Source: Nakazawaea peltata (lineage: Eukaryota > Ascomycota > Pichiomycetes > Alaninales > Pachysolenaceae). From it: a stretch of 64,000 bases of DNA. Location: positions 434,001 to 498,000 of the forward strand of contig BCGQ01000006.1 in NCBI GenBank assembly GCA_001599355.1, read 5' to 3'. The notes below the pieces were generated by a model that had not been told where the DNA came from, ran no database searches, and saw only the letters and a program-made list of their open reading frames with translations. Numbering within the stretch: the stretch's first letter is position 1; the number at the start of each line of letters is the position of its first letter. The translations under genes were made by a program, and so were the position numbers. Positions 19,227-27,979 of this stretch are shown here, piece after piece.

Positions 19227-19551
19227 TCATTTAAGATTCTTAGATAAAGTTTTGAATCTAAAAATTGTTAGTATATATTTAAAAGTGAGTGTAGAATACT
19301 GTAGATCAGTGTACTTACAGCCATTTGGCACCCTTCTTGGCATATTTCTTCAAATGTTCCTCGTCAGTATGACCTTCAATGAACGTCTGCATCTTGGCCT
19401 TAGAGTTATTATTTGGATTGTGCAAGTTGCGGTTAAAGTATGGTGTAGGAGGGGTCAAATATTTATGTTCCAATTTGGAATTCGATCCAATATCATAACC
19501 AAACTGAATCGGCTTGATTGACATGTCCAGTGGACTCACCAGTGCCATCAT
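19227..19551 (-). CDS. Small unrecognised protein, one intron
   Basis: Exons complement(19227..19257, 19319..19551) give 87 residues. Support for splicing is GTAAGT at the exon 1 end, TACTAAC then TTTTTAG before exon 2, and an in-frame ending FKTLSKNLK. The sequence includes KPIQFGYDIGSNSKLEHKYL, then TPPTPYFNRNLHNPN, EGHTDEEHLKKYAKK and GAKW. It is basic and soluble-looking, without a hydrophobic span. I do not recognise the family. Two adjacent ATGs (19551, 19548) could start it. The stop is one base from the RFC2 stop, so the two mRNAs must overlap tail to tail. Confidence 0.65.
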
Positions 19552-19720
19552 CGTCAACTACTTCTATCGTCAGACACAACTCGCCTAAAGCTGCCAGAAT
19601 TTCAGGTACTTCAAAAATCCATTTTAGGTATTTTGTGTGCGTCGCTAAAAATGTCACTACTAAATGTTTTTTTCCTAAGATTCTCCCCTTTGTAAATTTA
19701 TTAGTCTATAAAATTCGTAA

Positions 19721-20788
19721 TCACAATTTCGGTTTGGAGTAGATGATGTCTTCAACTAACAGAACAGTTTTTGAGCAAGTCCCGTAAGATGACTGGAATC
19801 CACTGCCTCCAATCCCATAATTATGTACAAGATTCAGGATCTTCAGATCACGTTCTACTCTGACCCCATTTTTTCTTCCCGGTCTAAATCCCACCATATG
19901 TCTGACGGTGATTAATTCTGGGGGGTTACCTAATTTTGGGTCTATTAATTGAGGAAGATATTTTAAGGCCCGCAGTTTATAACGTTCTGCAACCTCCAAA
20001 TTTGGGGTCCCATCATAATCCGCAATATAACTACATCCCCCTATAATTGTTCCCCCTTCTTTTCTAGGCATCAGATAAAAACGTTCATAGGGGAAATCTG
20101 GTTCCACATCTTTCACCATAACACAATCTTCGATAGTATTTTCAACTAAAAGAACTTGTCCCTTGATAGCCACGAGTTTGTTATCTTCAACTCCACCTAG
20201 TGTTTTAGAAGAAAGACCCGTACAATTAACCACAACGTCTGCCTTCAGTCCACTATGATGTAAAAACAGAGCATCTTTAATATGCTTTAAAGATTTTCTC
20301 TTATGAACGACTCCATTATCGAGACATTTGCCGAATAAATAAGCCAAATATACCGAGGTGTTGATCACTACACCTGTGAATGTAACACCAAACAGCATCC
20401 CTTCAGGTAACTCATCTTTTTCCAATACCCGGTAGTCCTCCACAAAACTAGCATACCAAGGGTCCTTAAACTTACCCTTCATCAGTGCATACTGCGCACA
20501 AGTAATGTAGGAGACATTCTGTTTAAGCGCAATACCTGATCGAGGCTCTTTCCGCAGGAGGTGCAAAAACTTCAAATACCCTGGTTTGTCGAAATTTTGC
20601 ATTTCAAAGTCCCGCTCTGTTGCAAATGAGTGCCAGTTGGCTCCAGCATGATTCGAACAAAAATATGGATCATATCCATCGTAACTGAATTTTTTGGCCA
20701 ATATAGTCACATCATGACCTTTCTCTGAAAGAAGAAATGCGGTAGTTAAACCGGTGACACCAGCACCTACAACTACGATTTTTGACAT
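19721..20788 (-). CDS. D-amino-acid oxidase, copy 2
   Basis: A 355-residue paralogue of the DAO at 14440. It has VVVGAGVTGLTTA, SNHAGANWHSFA, YLMPRKEGGTIIGG, VGFRPGRKNGVRVE and NYGIGGSGFQSSYG, so FAD and substrate-binding elements look intact. The last four residues are KPKL, again -PKL, consistent with peroxisomal import if this tripeptide works as PTS1. It lies inverted to copy 1, 4.2 kb away, with five unrelated genes between. Its upstream 291 bp is shared with GEF1 and carries three GATAA motifs. Differences from copy 1 are spread along the protein, so the duplication is not recent. Confidence 0.95.
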   Translation of the reverse strand: MSKIVVVGAGVTGLTTAFLLSEKGHDVTILAKKFSYDGYDPYFCSNHAGANWHSFATERDFEMQNFDKPGYLKFLHLLRKEPRSGIALKQNVSYITCAQYALMKGKFKDPWYASFVEDYRVLEKDELPEGMLFGVTFTGVVINTSVYLAYLFGKCLDNGVVHKRKSLKHIKDALFLHHSGLKADVVVNCTGLSSKTLGGVEDNKLVAIKGQVLLVENTIEDCVMVKDVEPDFPYERFYLMPRKEGGTIIGGCSYIADYDGTPNLEVAERYKLRALKYLPQLIDPKLGNPPELITVRHMVGFRPGRKNGVRVERDLKILNLVHNYGIGGSGFQSSYGTCSKTVLLVEDIIYSKPKL

Positions 20789-20887
20789 GATATTGTATAT
20801 TTCGTGAAATCAGATCCTCTTCCCTGTATCTACATATATATAAATCTCTAAATCTCCAAATAATGAGCTGATCTCTTTTCTTTTCTC

Positions 20888-20938
20888 TTATCCGATAACT
20901 CAAAACAGTAAACCGAAGCGATTCTCATCGACCGATAA
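20888..20938. promoter_or_regulatory. GATAA cluster in the DAO2/GEF1 promoter
   Basis: TTATC at 20888-20892, GATAA at 20894-20898 and GATAA at 20934-20938 lie 100-150 bp upstream of DAO2. The block TTATCCGAT also occurs in the DAO1 promoter. Confidence 0.5.
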
Positions 20939-21079
20939 GCACTTTAATAAATTGCTCATCTCAAATATAGTCGTGCACACATGCCCGATGTTCCTGTAGG
21001 GCTTGAATTTTCATGCTACGTAGCCCTGATGTAGGTACCAGGATGGTATTAAGTAGGAGTTGAGGTGGACCAGAACATA

Positions 21080-23422
21080 ATGGAGTGGCAAAATACGTTC
21101 AATGACTCTCCCGCGAACTTCAAAAAGATCCAGCGTTTCGATAATTTCGAAACTGTCGACTGGACTGATGATACAATGAAAGAGAACAAAAGACACCTTC
21201 TGATAGAGAGCCAGCAGCGACGTGGGAATGTACAGTATGAGAATATTTTATTGAAGAAATACCCCAAATTAGATAAGCTTTTGTACGGATGTATGAGCTG
21301 GATCGTTTTAGCTCTGATAGGTGCTACAATTGGAGTGATAGCAGCATGTTTGAATATCATCACACAATGGTTGGCCGATATAAAAACAGGGCATTGTTCA
21401 GGGTCATTTTACTTGAATAAGTCGTTTTGTTGTTGGGGTGAGGGTGAAGATGAATGTCAAGCTTGGGTCTCCTGGTCAGGATTTGGATTATTCAACTATA
21501 TTTTCTTTGTTCTTGTGTCGATTCTGATGGCCAGTTCCGCTCTGTTCATAGTGAAACATTATGGTCCCTCTGCAGCAGGTTCTGGAATCTCCGAGATCAA
21601 AGTCATAGTATCAGGTTTCAAGTTAGATGGATTTTTGGATTGGTGGACCTTGTTGATCAAGAGTCTTGGATTGCCATTACTGATTCTGTCGGGATTAAGT
21701 GTCGGTAAAGAAGGGCCAAGTGTTCATTATGCTGTCTGTGTTGGTAATTGCATATCACAATTATTCGAGAGATTCAGACGTTCTCATATCAATGCTAGAC
21801 ATTTCTTAACGGCCGCATCTGCAGCAGGTGTCTCTGTTCTGTTTGGTAGTCCAATTGGTGGTGTTCTTTTCTCTATTGAAGAAATTAATAACGTCTTCCA
21901 GTTATCTACAATGTTAAGATCTTACTTTTGTTGTCTGGTTGCTACAAGTGTGTTAAGTTGGATCAATCCTTTCCGTACAGGACAACTTGTAATGTTTGAA
22001 GTGAGATATGATCAAAATTGGCATTTTTTCGAGATCCCATTCTTCATTATTTTGGGTGTCTTTGGTGGACTCTATGGTATATTTGTCAGTAAATATAATA
22101 TCCAATGGGTCACATTAAGACAGAAGTATTTGAAGAACAGTGCGATCAAGGAAGTTGTAGTTTTAGCTTCTTTAACGGCATTGGTTTGTTACTTCTGTGA
22201 GTTCTTAAGATTGGACATGACAGAAAGTATGGAATTGTTGTTCCATGAATGTACTGAAACTGATAAATCAGCACCTCATCGTCTTTGTAATTTCGATAAA
22301 GGTCAATTCCAATTATTTATGACGTTGATTTATGCAACGGCTATGAGAATGGTTTTAGTGATTGTGTCTTATGGTTGTAAAGTTCCATGTGGTATCTTTG
22401 TGCCCTCTATGGCAGCAGGTGCTACTTTTGGTAGAGCCATTGGAATCATTGTTATCGAATTATATAGACATTTCCCCAACTGGGCAATTTTCAACAGTTG
22501 CGAAGGATCTGATAGTTGTATTGTCCCTGGAACTTATGCATTCCTTGGTGCAGGTGCTCTGCTTTCGGGTATCACTCATCTTCGTGTTGCCGTAGTGGTC
22601 ATTATGTTCGAGTTAACTGGAGCATTAAGATATATTGTCCCAACGATGATTGTCGTTGCTCTGACGAAGAGTATCAGTGACAAGTATCCTCATTCTGCAG
22701 GAATCGCTGACTTGATGATCAAATTCAATGGAATGCCTTACATCGATGCCAAAGAAGAGCATGTATTCCATGGTAAAACAAACCGTGATGCCATTACCGA
22801 TAAACTTGTTGCATTGGCCATCAATTGTGTAACTTATGGGGAGCTTGAAACCATCTTAAATAAGACTAACTACAGCACTTATCCTGTGGTTGCAAGTTTG
22901 AAGACTCCAATGTTGTTGGGTCATATCACTAGAGCTGACATAATTGAGGGGATTAAAGAAATTACCGAAGGTCGTGGAGGTGAAATCTCCCCAGAGCTCA
23001 TTTGTGAGTTTGTATCATTAGAGAAATTGCAGCTGTTATCTATTCCTTCTTACTCTTGTAAACAGTTTGAATCGAGTGATCTGATCAGTTTCGAGTCCCG
23101 TGTCAATTTCGCCCCCTTAACTATGGACGTTAACACTCCTTTAGAGACCACGTTGAACCTTTTCCATAAGATTGGACCCAAAGTGATCTATGTCAATGAT
23201 GAGGGGTTACTTGCCGGGGTGCTCACAAGAAAAGACATGATCAAATTTGAAATTTATTTGCATGAAATTGAACATCTGGGACCTCCAGCTGTCGGTATCG
23301 AGGACCGCGCATGGGAATTGATCTGTATAGCAGAAAAGTTATTCCATCGTGGGGTTAAAAGGGTGATAGGAAAAGACTTTTCTGAGCGGTATTTGAGATT
23401 ACCGCCTGATGATAATGAATAG
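21080..23422 (+). CDS. GEF1: CLC-type chloride channel/exchanger Gef1
   Basis: The 780-residue protein (Gef1 is 779) has the three CLC signatures: GSGISEIKVIVSGF, GKEGPSVHYA (with the gating Glu near 211) and GSPIGGVLFSIEE. KVPCGIFVPSMAAGATFGR follows. Ten or more membrane segments are visible between about 75 and 555. A pair of CBS domains fills the C-terminus (TYPVVASLKTPMLLGHITR; VIYVNDEGLLAGVLTRKDM). Gef1 acidifies late-Golgi/endosomal lumens and supports copper loading of Fet3. The start is the first ATG in frame (21080). CTG codons within GAGALLSGITH and CCLVATSVL fit Ala better than Leu. Confidence 0.96.
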   Translation: MEWQNTFNDSPANFKKIQRFDNFETVDWTDDTMKENKRHLLIESQQRRGNVQYENILLKKYPKLDKLLYGCMSWIVLALIGATIGVIAACLNIITQWLADIKTGHCSGSFYLNKSFCCWGEGEDECQAWVSWSGFGLFNYIFFVLVSILMASSALFIVKHYGPSAAGSGISEIKVIVSGFKLDGFLDWWTLLIKSLGLPLLILSGLSVGKEGPSVHYAVCVGNCISQLFERFRRSHINARHFLTAASAAGVSVLFGSPIGGVLFSIEEINNVFQLSTMLRSYFCCLVATSVLSWINPFRTGQLVMFEVRYDQNWHFFEIPFFIILGVFGGLYGIFVSKYNIQWVTLRQKYLKNSAIKEVVVLASLTALVCYFCEFLRLDMTESMELLFHECTETDKSAPHRLCNFDKGQFQLFMTLIYATAMRMVLVIVSYGCKVPCGIFVPSMAAGATFGRAIGIIVIELYRHFPNWAIFNSCEGSDSCIVPGTYAFLGAGALLSGITHLRVAVVVIMFELTGALRYIVPTMIVVALTKSISDKYPHSAGIADLMIKFNGMPYIDAKEEHVFHGKTNRDAITDKLVALAINCVTYGELETILNKTNYSTYPVVASLKTPMLLGHITRADIIEGIKEITEGRGGEISPELICEFVSLEKLQLLSIPSYSCKQFESSDLISFESRVNFAPLTMDVNTPLETTLNLFHKIGPKVIYVNDEGLLAGVLTRKDMIKFEIYLHEIEHLGPPAVGIEDRAWELICIAEKLFHRGVKRVIGKDFSERYLRLPPDDNE

Positions 23423-23512
23423 GGAAAAGATTACCCTTTGGGAATATATTAGACGTATAGTATTAGACAAAATAGTTAATTGAAATTATGCAATGAAATA
23501 AGTAGGAAAATA

Positions 23513-23548
23513 GGGGGTGAGGGGGTGAGGGGTGAAGGGGGAACGGGG
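23513..23548 (+). repeat. G-quadruplex-type motif
   Basis: Five runs of 4-5 G are separated by TGA, TGA, TGAA and AAC, which satisfies the usual four-run G4 rule with very short loops. A sixth G5 run follows at 23555. Confidence 0.75.
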
Positions 23549-23579
23549 AACAAAGGGGGAACGAAAGGGATATAAAGGG

Positions 23580-23620
23580 GTAGCGATACAAAGGGTAGCG
23601 ATACAAAAGGTAGCGATACA
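23580..23620. repeat. 2.7 x 15 bp tandem repeat
   Basis: GTAGCGATACAAAGG starts at 23580 and 23595, and GTAGCGATACA at 23610. It directly follows the G-rich stretch. Confidence 0.85.
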
Positions 23621-23951
23621 TGTCACGTTACACGTCAACAGCTCCCAACAATTATACACCTAATCACTCACCATTCTACATTCATCTCTCTAATAATATG
23701 GCATTTATGTATATATTCATGATCCCTCTCAGTATTCAAACGAACCCAAGACAAATCCCCAATATATAAAAATAAGAATAATAATAATAAAATCCAGGGA
23801 AGCCCTCTGAATAATTTATAAATATGTACACAATTAACAACTAATCGTTAATTTTGATATGTTCAGATACCTTTGATTGGATAATTTCTGGAGTTTGCTT
23901 TTGGGGTTTTTTTGATATTTTTATATGGTCTTTTTTTTGATGGAATGCTTC

Positions 23952-24654
23952 TTAACCAACAACCAAAGTGGTGTCGTTGATCTCGTATTGTGGGATCTCC
24001 AAGTTCAATGGAGCTGGACCTCTTCTAATTCTACCAGAGATATCGTAGTGGGAACCATGACATGGACAGAACCATCCACCAAAGTCACCAGCTTCACCAA
24101 TAGGAACACAACCCAAGTGAGTACAGATACCCAACATGATTAACCACTCTGGGTCCTTGACTCTGTCGGCATCTTGTTGTGGGTCTCTCAAACTGCTTAC
24201 ATCAACATCGTTAGCCTCTTCAATTTCAGACAGGGTTCTGTGTCTGATGAAGACTGGCTTACCTTGCCATTTGACAATGACGTTCTTACCTTCTGGGATA
24301 GCACTCAAGTCAACCTCAACCTTGGCCATAGCCAAAACATCAGCAGAAGCAGACATGGTCTCCAAGAAAGCCTCAACGGTAGACTTACCGGCAGCGGCAG
24401 ACATCAAACCCAAAGAACCAATGGTGAAGTATGTGAAGTTTCTGCCCTTGTCGTCAGATCCATTCTTGCTCAAGTAGTGGGAGAAGTCTGGAGAGTCGTA
24501 GTTAGACTTCAGCAAAGCAGAAGTGGAAGACAATAATCTAGCTTGTGGGGCTACAATTGTTAGTAATCTGATTGATAGTGGATACCTCGTTGAATTACTT
24601 ACCCAAAACTCTGGCCGATCTAGCAGCAGATCTCAATCCTAATCTAGACAACAT
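23952..24654 (-). CDS. RIP1: Rieske iron-sulfur protein of complex III, one intron
   Basis: Exons complement(23952..24550, 24603..24654) give 216 residues (yeast 215). Exon 1 is the start of the presequence, [17 protein letters not shown], joined in phase 1 after a 52 bp intron (GTAAGT...TACTAAC...TGTAG). The membrane anchor region is [17 protein letters not shown]. The 2Fe-2S ligands are Cys160 and His162 in CTHLGC and Cys179 and His182 in CPCHGSH; Cys165 and Cys181 can form the disulfide. It carries electrons from ubiquinol to cytochrome c1 in the inner mitochondrial membrane. Codon use is strongly biased (GTC, AAG, GGT), as expected for an abundant protein. Confidence 0.97.
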
Positions 24655-24978
24655 TATGATATTACTAATAGAGTTAATGTTCAATCCAATTATTTGTTCA
24701 ATTAAATATATAGAAAAAAATTACCACTAGAATTTTTCCTAATTACTGAGGTTTTCCCTAACAAAAACAAACCTGCTTTGTGCTTACCTATGAAGAATCG
24801 AAATGCAAAAAAATTTTCCTTTTTTTTCTAATTAGTATTTACCAGATTCTTATTGGCTGAATTAGATAGGGACGTTTGTGTGCGCATGGGAATTTATTTA
24901 CACGTGAAAAATACAACTACTGTCAATTATGACTTCCATAAACATATATTCCTAAATAGGTAATTTTCTAGAGGGGGG
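24655..24978. other. Intergenic: RIP1 promoter, HUL4 3' side
   Basis: 324 bp, very AT-rich, with A/T runs near 24715 and 24820-24830. No ORF, repeat or RNA seen. Confidence 0.55.
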
Positions 24979-27729
24979 TTATTTGATTCCAAATCCTTCA
25001 CTTTCATCGATCAGCGTGGTTAACTTTTCAAATAAGACATCTTTAGATGGATAATCGTACACACATAGCTCATTGAAACATGTGTGAGCTATAGGAAGTC
25101 GATTACTTGGCCCATTCAAAAGTGTCACTTTAAACGTTAACAGCTGTAACCCAGTAGCAGGAATTCTATCACTTCCAGTGATGAACATTAACAACTTTCT
25201 TTGCCTTACTCTCGGTAACTCATCTATAAACTCCCAAATCCAAGAAACAAGAGGAGAATCCGGTTTCAATCCTCCTTGATATTTCGTAATCACACGAAGA
25301 ATATCGACGTCCAAAAGTTTCTTCCCTTCACTATCATTATCATCACCCCCTTGAGCTCCAATTAAGATCAACTCAATTTCATCACTATCAAACAAGGAAA
25401 GAGCGTTGCCTCCAATAACATTACTGAACCCATTCATGAAAGAATCAAATTGAACTTTGATCAAATCGTTCATAAAGAAATTAATATAACTATTAACGTA
25501 CTCTACTTTGTTAGAATGGGTGACTTTTATCTTAGAACCATCAGGGCATAATTCTTTAGTATGAACCCCTCCAAAAATATCCTGATAAGTGACGTCAAAA
25601 TATAACTCCATCTCTTCTATATCGACTTGGCTTGGTGTAAAGTTCAATAACTTCTTCAAACTCTCTCCAGATGTCGGATACAACTCAGAATAATCTTTCA
25701 ATGTGGCTCCCTTCCTGCCTAATAACTTCTTGTAGAAGTATTGAGGGAATTGTAAATCCAAAATAGTTGAATTATAGATGGCCAACCCTAAAATGACACC
25801 CACCATGTAGTACATCTCATGGTTGTCAATATTACAGATCGAAAACCAGCCCAATCTCGACTCGGGATTATAAGTGAATAAACCTCCCAGCGGACTAAAT
25901 AGTTCTTTGGTCAATAACAAAAACCATTCTTTTTTCAATCCTCCCAGATCAACCCCTGGTTCATTCACAAAATAAACCCTTAATGATTTCTTTAAGTCGG
26001 CCTTGTGTTTTAAGATTCCAGTCAAAGAATCATGTGATAAGTGAGATCTTCTCACATGTAATCTTAAGTATACGTCGACTGGGGTCTTTTTATGCAATGA
26101 ACTAATGAACAGTTCTTCCAGCTTCCTCTCCATTTGTCTTCTCAGCTCATACTCCAAAATGGAAATCTTAGCCCCCAATGAAATCAAGAAGGGATATTGA
26201 CATAACGTGAACGAGGGCTTCATTTTAGTAGACAAGGGAGACATTGGAGATCCGATACCGAATATTCCTGTGGTGGTCTCATTCTGTAAGTAATCAACTA
26301 CTGCCTCCAAACTTGGCTCCGAAGACAGTTGCAGTTGTTGAGCAAGAGATGAAGATATGTTGGATTCACTGGCTCTTCTGGAGATCACACCTTGTGTATA
26401 TTGCCAACTATCAAAGTCCTGCTTAACATTGACATAATCCAGCATGATATTGTAGAAATGGCTAGTTGGGATTCTATCATTCCTGTACTTTTGATTTGCC
26501 ATGAATATCATATTCAAGAATCTGCCAGCAGATCTTAAATGCCAGTCATTTCCATACTGTGATATTTTAATTTTCATATTGTTGGGGATTAACCCGGAAC
26601 TTCCCCTTCTTCCCCATGACCATGAACTACCTTCTCCATCTTTATCATTGGAAGTAGAAGTATTGTTATTCTCAATAGCCACTTCTTCATCAAGATGAGG
26701 CGGTGGCTGAGGCAATTGACCAAAACTTGGGATTCTTTGCCTTGGTAAGCTCCTACTTTCATTAACACTTAAACACCTATTCAATATGAAGCTGATGTAA
26801 AGATTTGTTAAGTCAATTTTAGAGCAAAAACTCGTCCTATCAAGTGAAGCAAACCAATGTGTAAGATATCTTCTAGTATTTCTCTCTGAGAATCCCAATA
26901 ATCCCATTACTCTCTTCAATATTTCATAACTTAACCAGTTAATTGACTGTGGAAATTGTTTAGAAGATGGTAAAAGACATGCAGATAAACTTGGAAGCTC
27001 TAATAAGATCAAGATCCAGTAAATTTCATTAGGTTGAACAAATCTCTCCGGTCTATTCAATAACAGATTAGCCGCAGTAAGCATTGTATGATATGGTTTC
27101 AACGTGGGTAAGTTGAGTAACAATTTGTAAAACTTATGAATCTCAGAATAATTAAGTCCCGGTGAACTTACCGATAGTTTCTTGGAATTCTGTATTCTAA
27201 AGGCCGAGTTTAGGACGGCGTAACTACTAAAAGAACGGTCAAGGTACTCACAAGTATTACGAAACCTCTCATCTTCCGACAGATTCGAATGAAACTCTTC
27301 TCTGATGATCCTTTTAAGTTCTCTATATGACAATGGTGGTGATCTTGAGGTTTGCTGCTGAGAAGGAGGATCAAAAGATTTCAATTGATCCTTACTTAAT
27401 AACACAAAATGACAAACGCCGCAACGAATTCGTACCAGATTGGAGGGGAAAGTAATCATTGTTCCACAGCAGCGACATGAATCAACTATAGTTTCAACGG
27501 CGGTCTCACCTGGGTGAGTCTCTGATGAGGTCTCTTGACCACAGTCATGCTCAACACCGTTACCGCCGTCACATGCAGAAGATGACTGTCTTCGGGTGCC
27601 TGCTGCCGCCCCTGTAAATTTGGTGAACCAACTGCTCTTTCTTGGGATATTCGGCAGATTCGGCATGCTCTGTTGTATCTGGTCGCCCGGCGGTATCCCC
27701 CGAGGTCCAGAAGCCACTCTTGATTGCAT
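24979..27729 (-). CDS. HUL4: HECT-domain ubiquitin ligase Hul4
   Basis: The 916-residue protein (yeast Hul4 892) has a Cys-rich zinc-ribbon-like segment near residues 85-110 (CRCCGTMI, IRCGVCHFVLL) and a helical middle part. The C-terminal HECT domain begins around 560 (LRVYFVNEPGVDLGGLKKEW, NIDNHEMYYMVGVILGLAIY). The catalytic cysteine is Cys884 in AHTCFNEL, close to the C-terminus as required. It transfers ubiquitin to substrates; yeast Hul4 is nuclear and linked to TRAMP. The N-terminal 80 residues are low complexity. Domain order and length match the family. Confidence 0.92.
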   Translation of the reverse strand: MQSRVASGPRGIPPGDQIQQSMPNLPNIPRKSSWFTKFTGAAAGTRRQSSSACDGGNGVEHDCGQETSSETHPGETAVETIVDSCRCCGTMITFPSNLVRIRCGVCHFVLLSKDQLKSFDPPSQQQTSRSPPLSYRELKRIIREEFHSNLSEDERFRNTCEYLDRSFSSYAVLNSAFRIQNSKKLSVSSPGLNYSEIHKFYKLLLNLPTLKPYHTMLTAANLLLNRPERFVQPNEIYWILILLELPSLSACLLPSSKQFPQSINWLSYEILKRVMGLLGFSERNTRRYLTHWFASLDRTSFCSKIDLTNLYISFILNRCLSVNESRSLPRQRIPSFGQLPQPPPHLDEEVAIENNNTSTSNDKDGEGSSWSWGRRGSSGLIPNNMKIKISQYGNDWHLRSAGRFLNMIFMANQKYRNDRIPTSHFYNIMLDYVNVKQDFDSWQYTQGVISRRASESNISSSLAQQLQLSSEPSLEAVVDYLQNETTTGIFGIGSPMSPLSTKMKPSFTLCQYPFLISLGAKISILEYELRRQMERKLEELFISSLHKKTPVDVYLRLHVRRSHLSHDSLTGILKHKADLKKSLRVYFVNEPGVDLGGLKKEWFLLLTKELFSPLGGLFTYNPESRLGWFSICNIDNHEMYYMVGVILGLAIYNSTILDLQFPQYFYKKLLGRKGATLKDYSELYPTSGESLKKLLNFTPSQVDIEEMELYFDVTYQDIFGGVHTKELCPDGSKIKVTHSNKVEYVNSYINFFMNDLIKVQFDSFMNGFSNVIGGNALSLFDSDEIELILIGAQGGDDNDSEGKKLLDVDILRVITKYQGGLKPDSPLVSWIWEFIDELPRVRQRKLLMFITGSDRIPATGLQLLTFKVTLLNGPSNRLPIAHTCFNELCVYDYPSKDVLFEKLTTLIDESEGFGIK

Positions 27730-27979
27730 CTCTACTTGTTAATTGGAGTTAATATTTGTTCCTAAATCTATTCAGATCTATTTATGCAAGGAAAAAGTAA
27801 GTGTTGTGCACAGAGGCAGTGAGGGGTGAGCTAGTAGGGGGAGGCTACGCAGTAGTTAAGCTGAGGTAAGTGCGCGGTAACTAAGGAGAAACTATGCGCT
27901 TGTCCCTGCGCACAGCGGACCGGGCGGGATGAGCAAAATTACCCAATTGGGAAATCACACTTACTCCATACTTAATTCA

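Larger units (their letters stand above)
23423..23951. other. Convergent intergenic GEF1 / RIP1
   Basis: 529 bp with a G-run cluster (23513-23548), a 15 bp tandem repeat (23580-23620) and AT-rich sequence near the RIP1 3' end. No gene seen. Confidence 0.65.
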
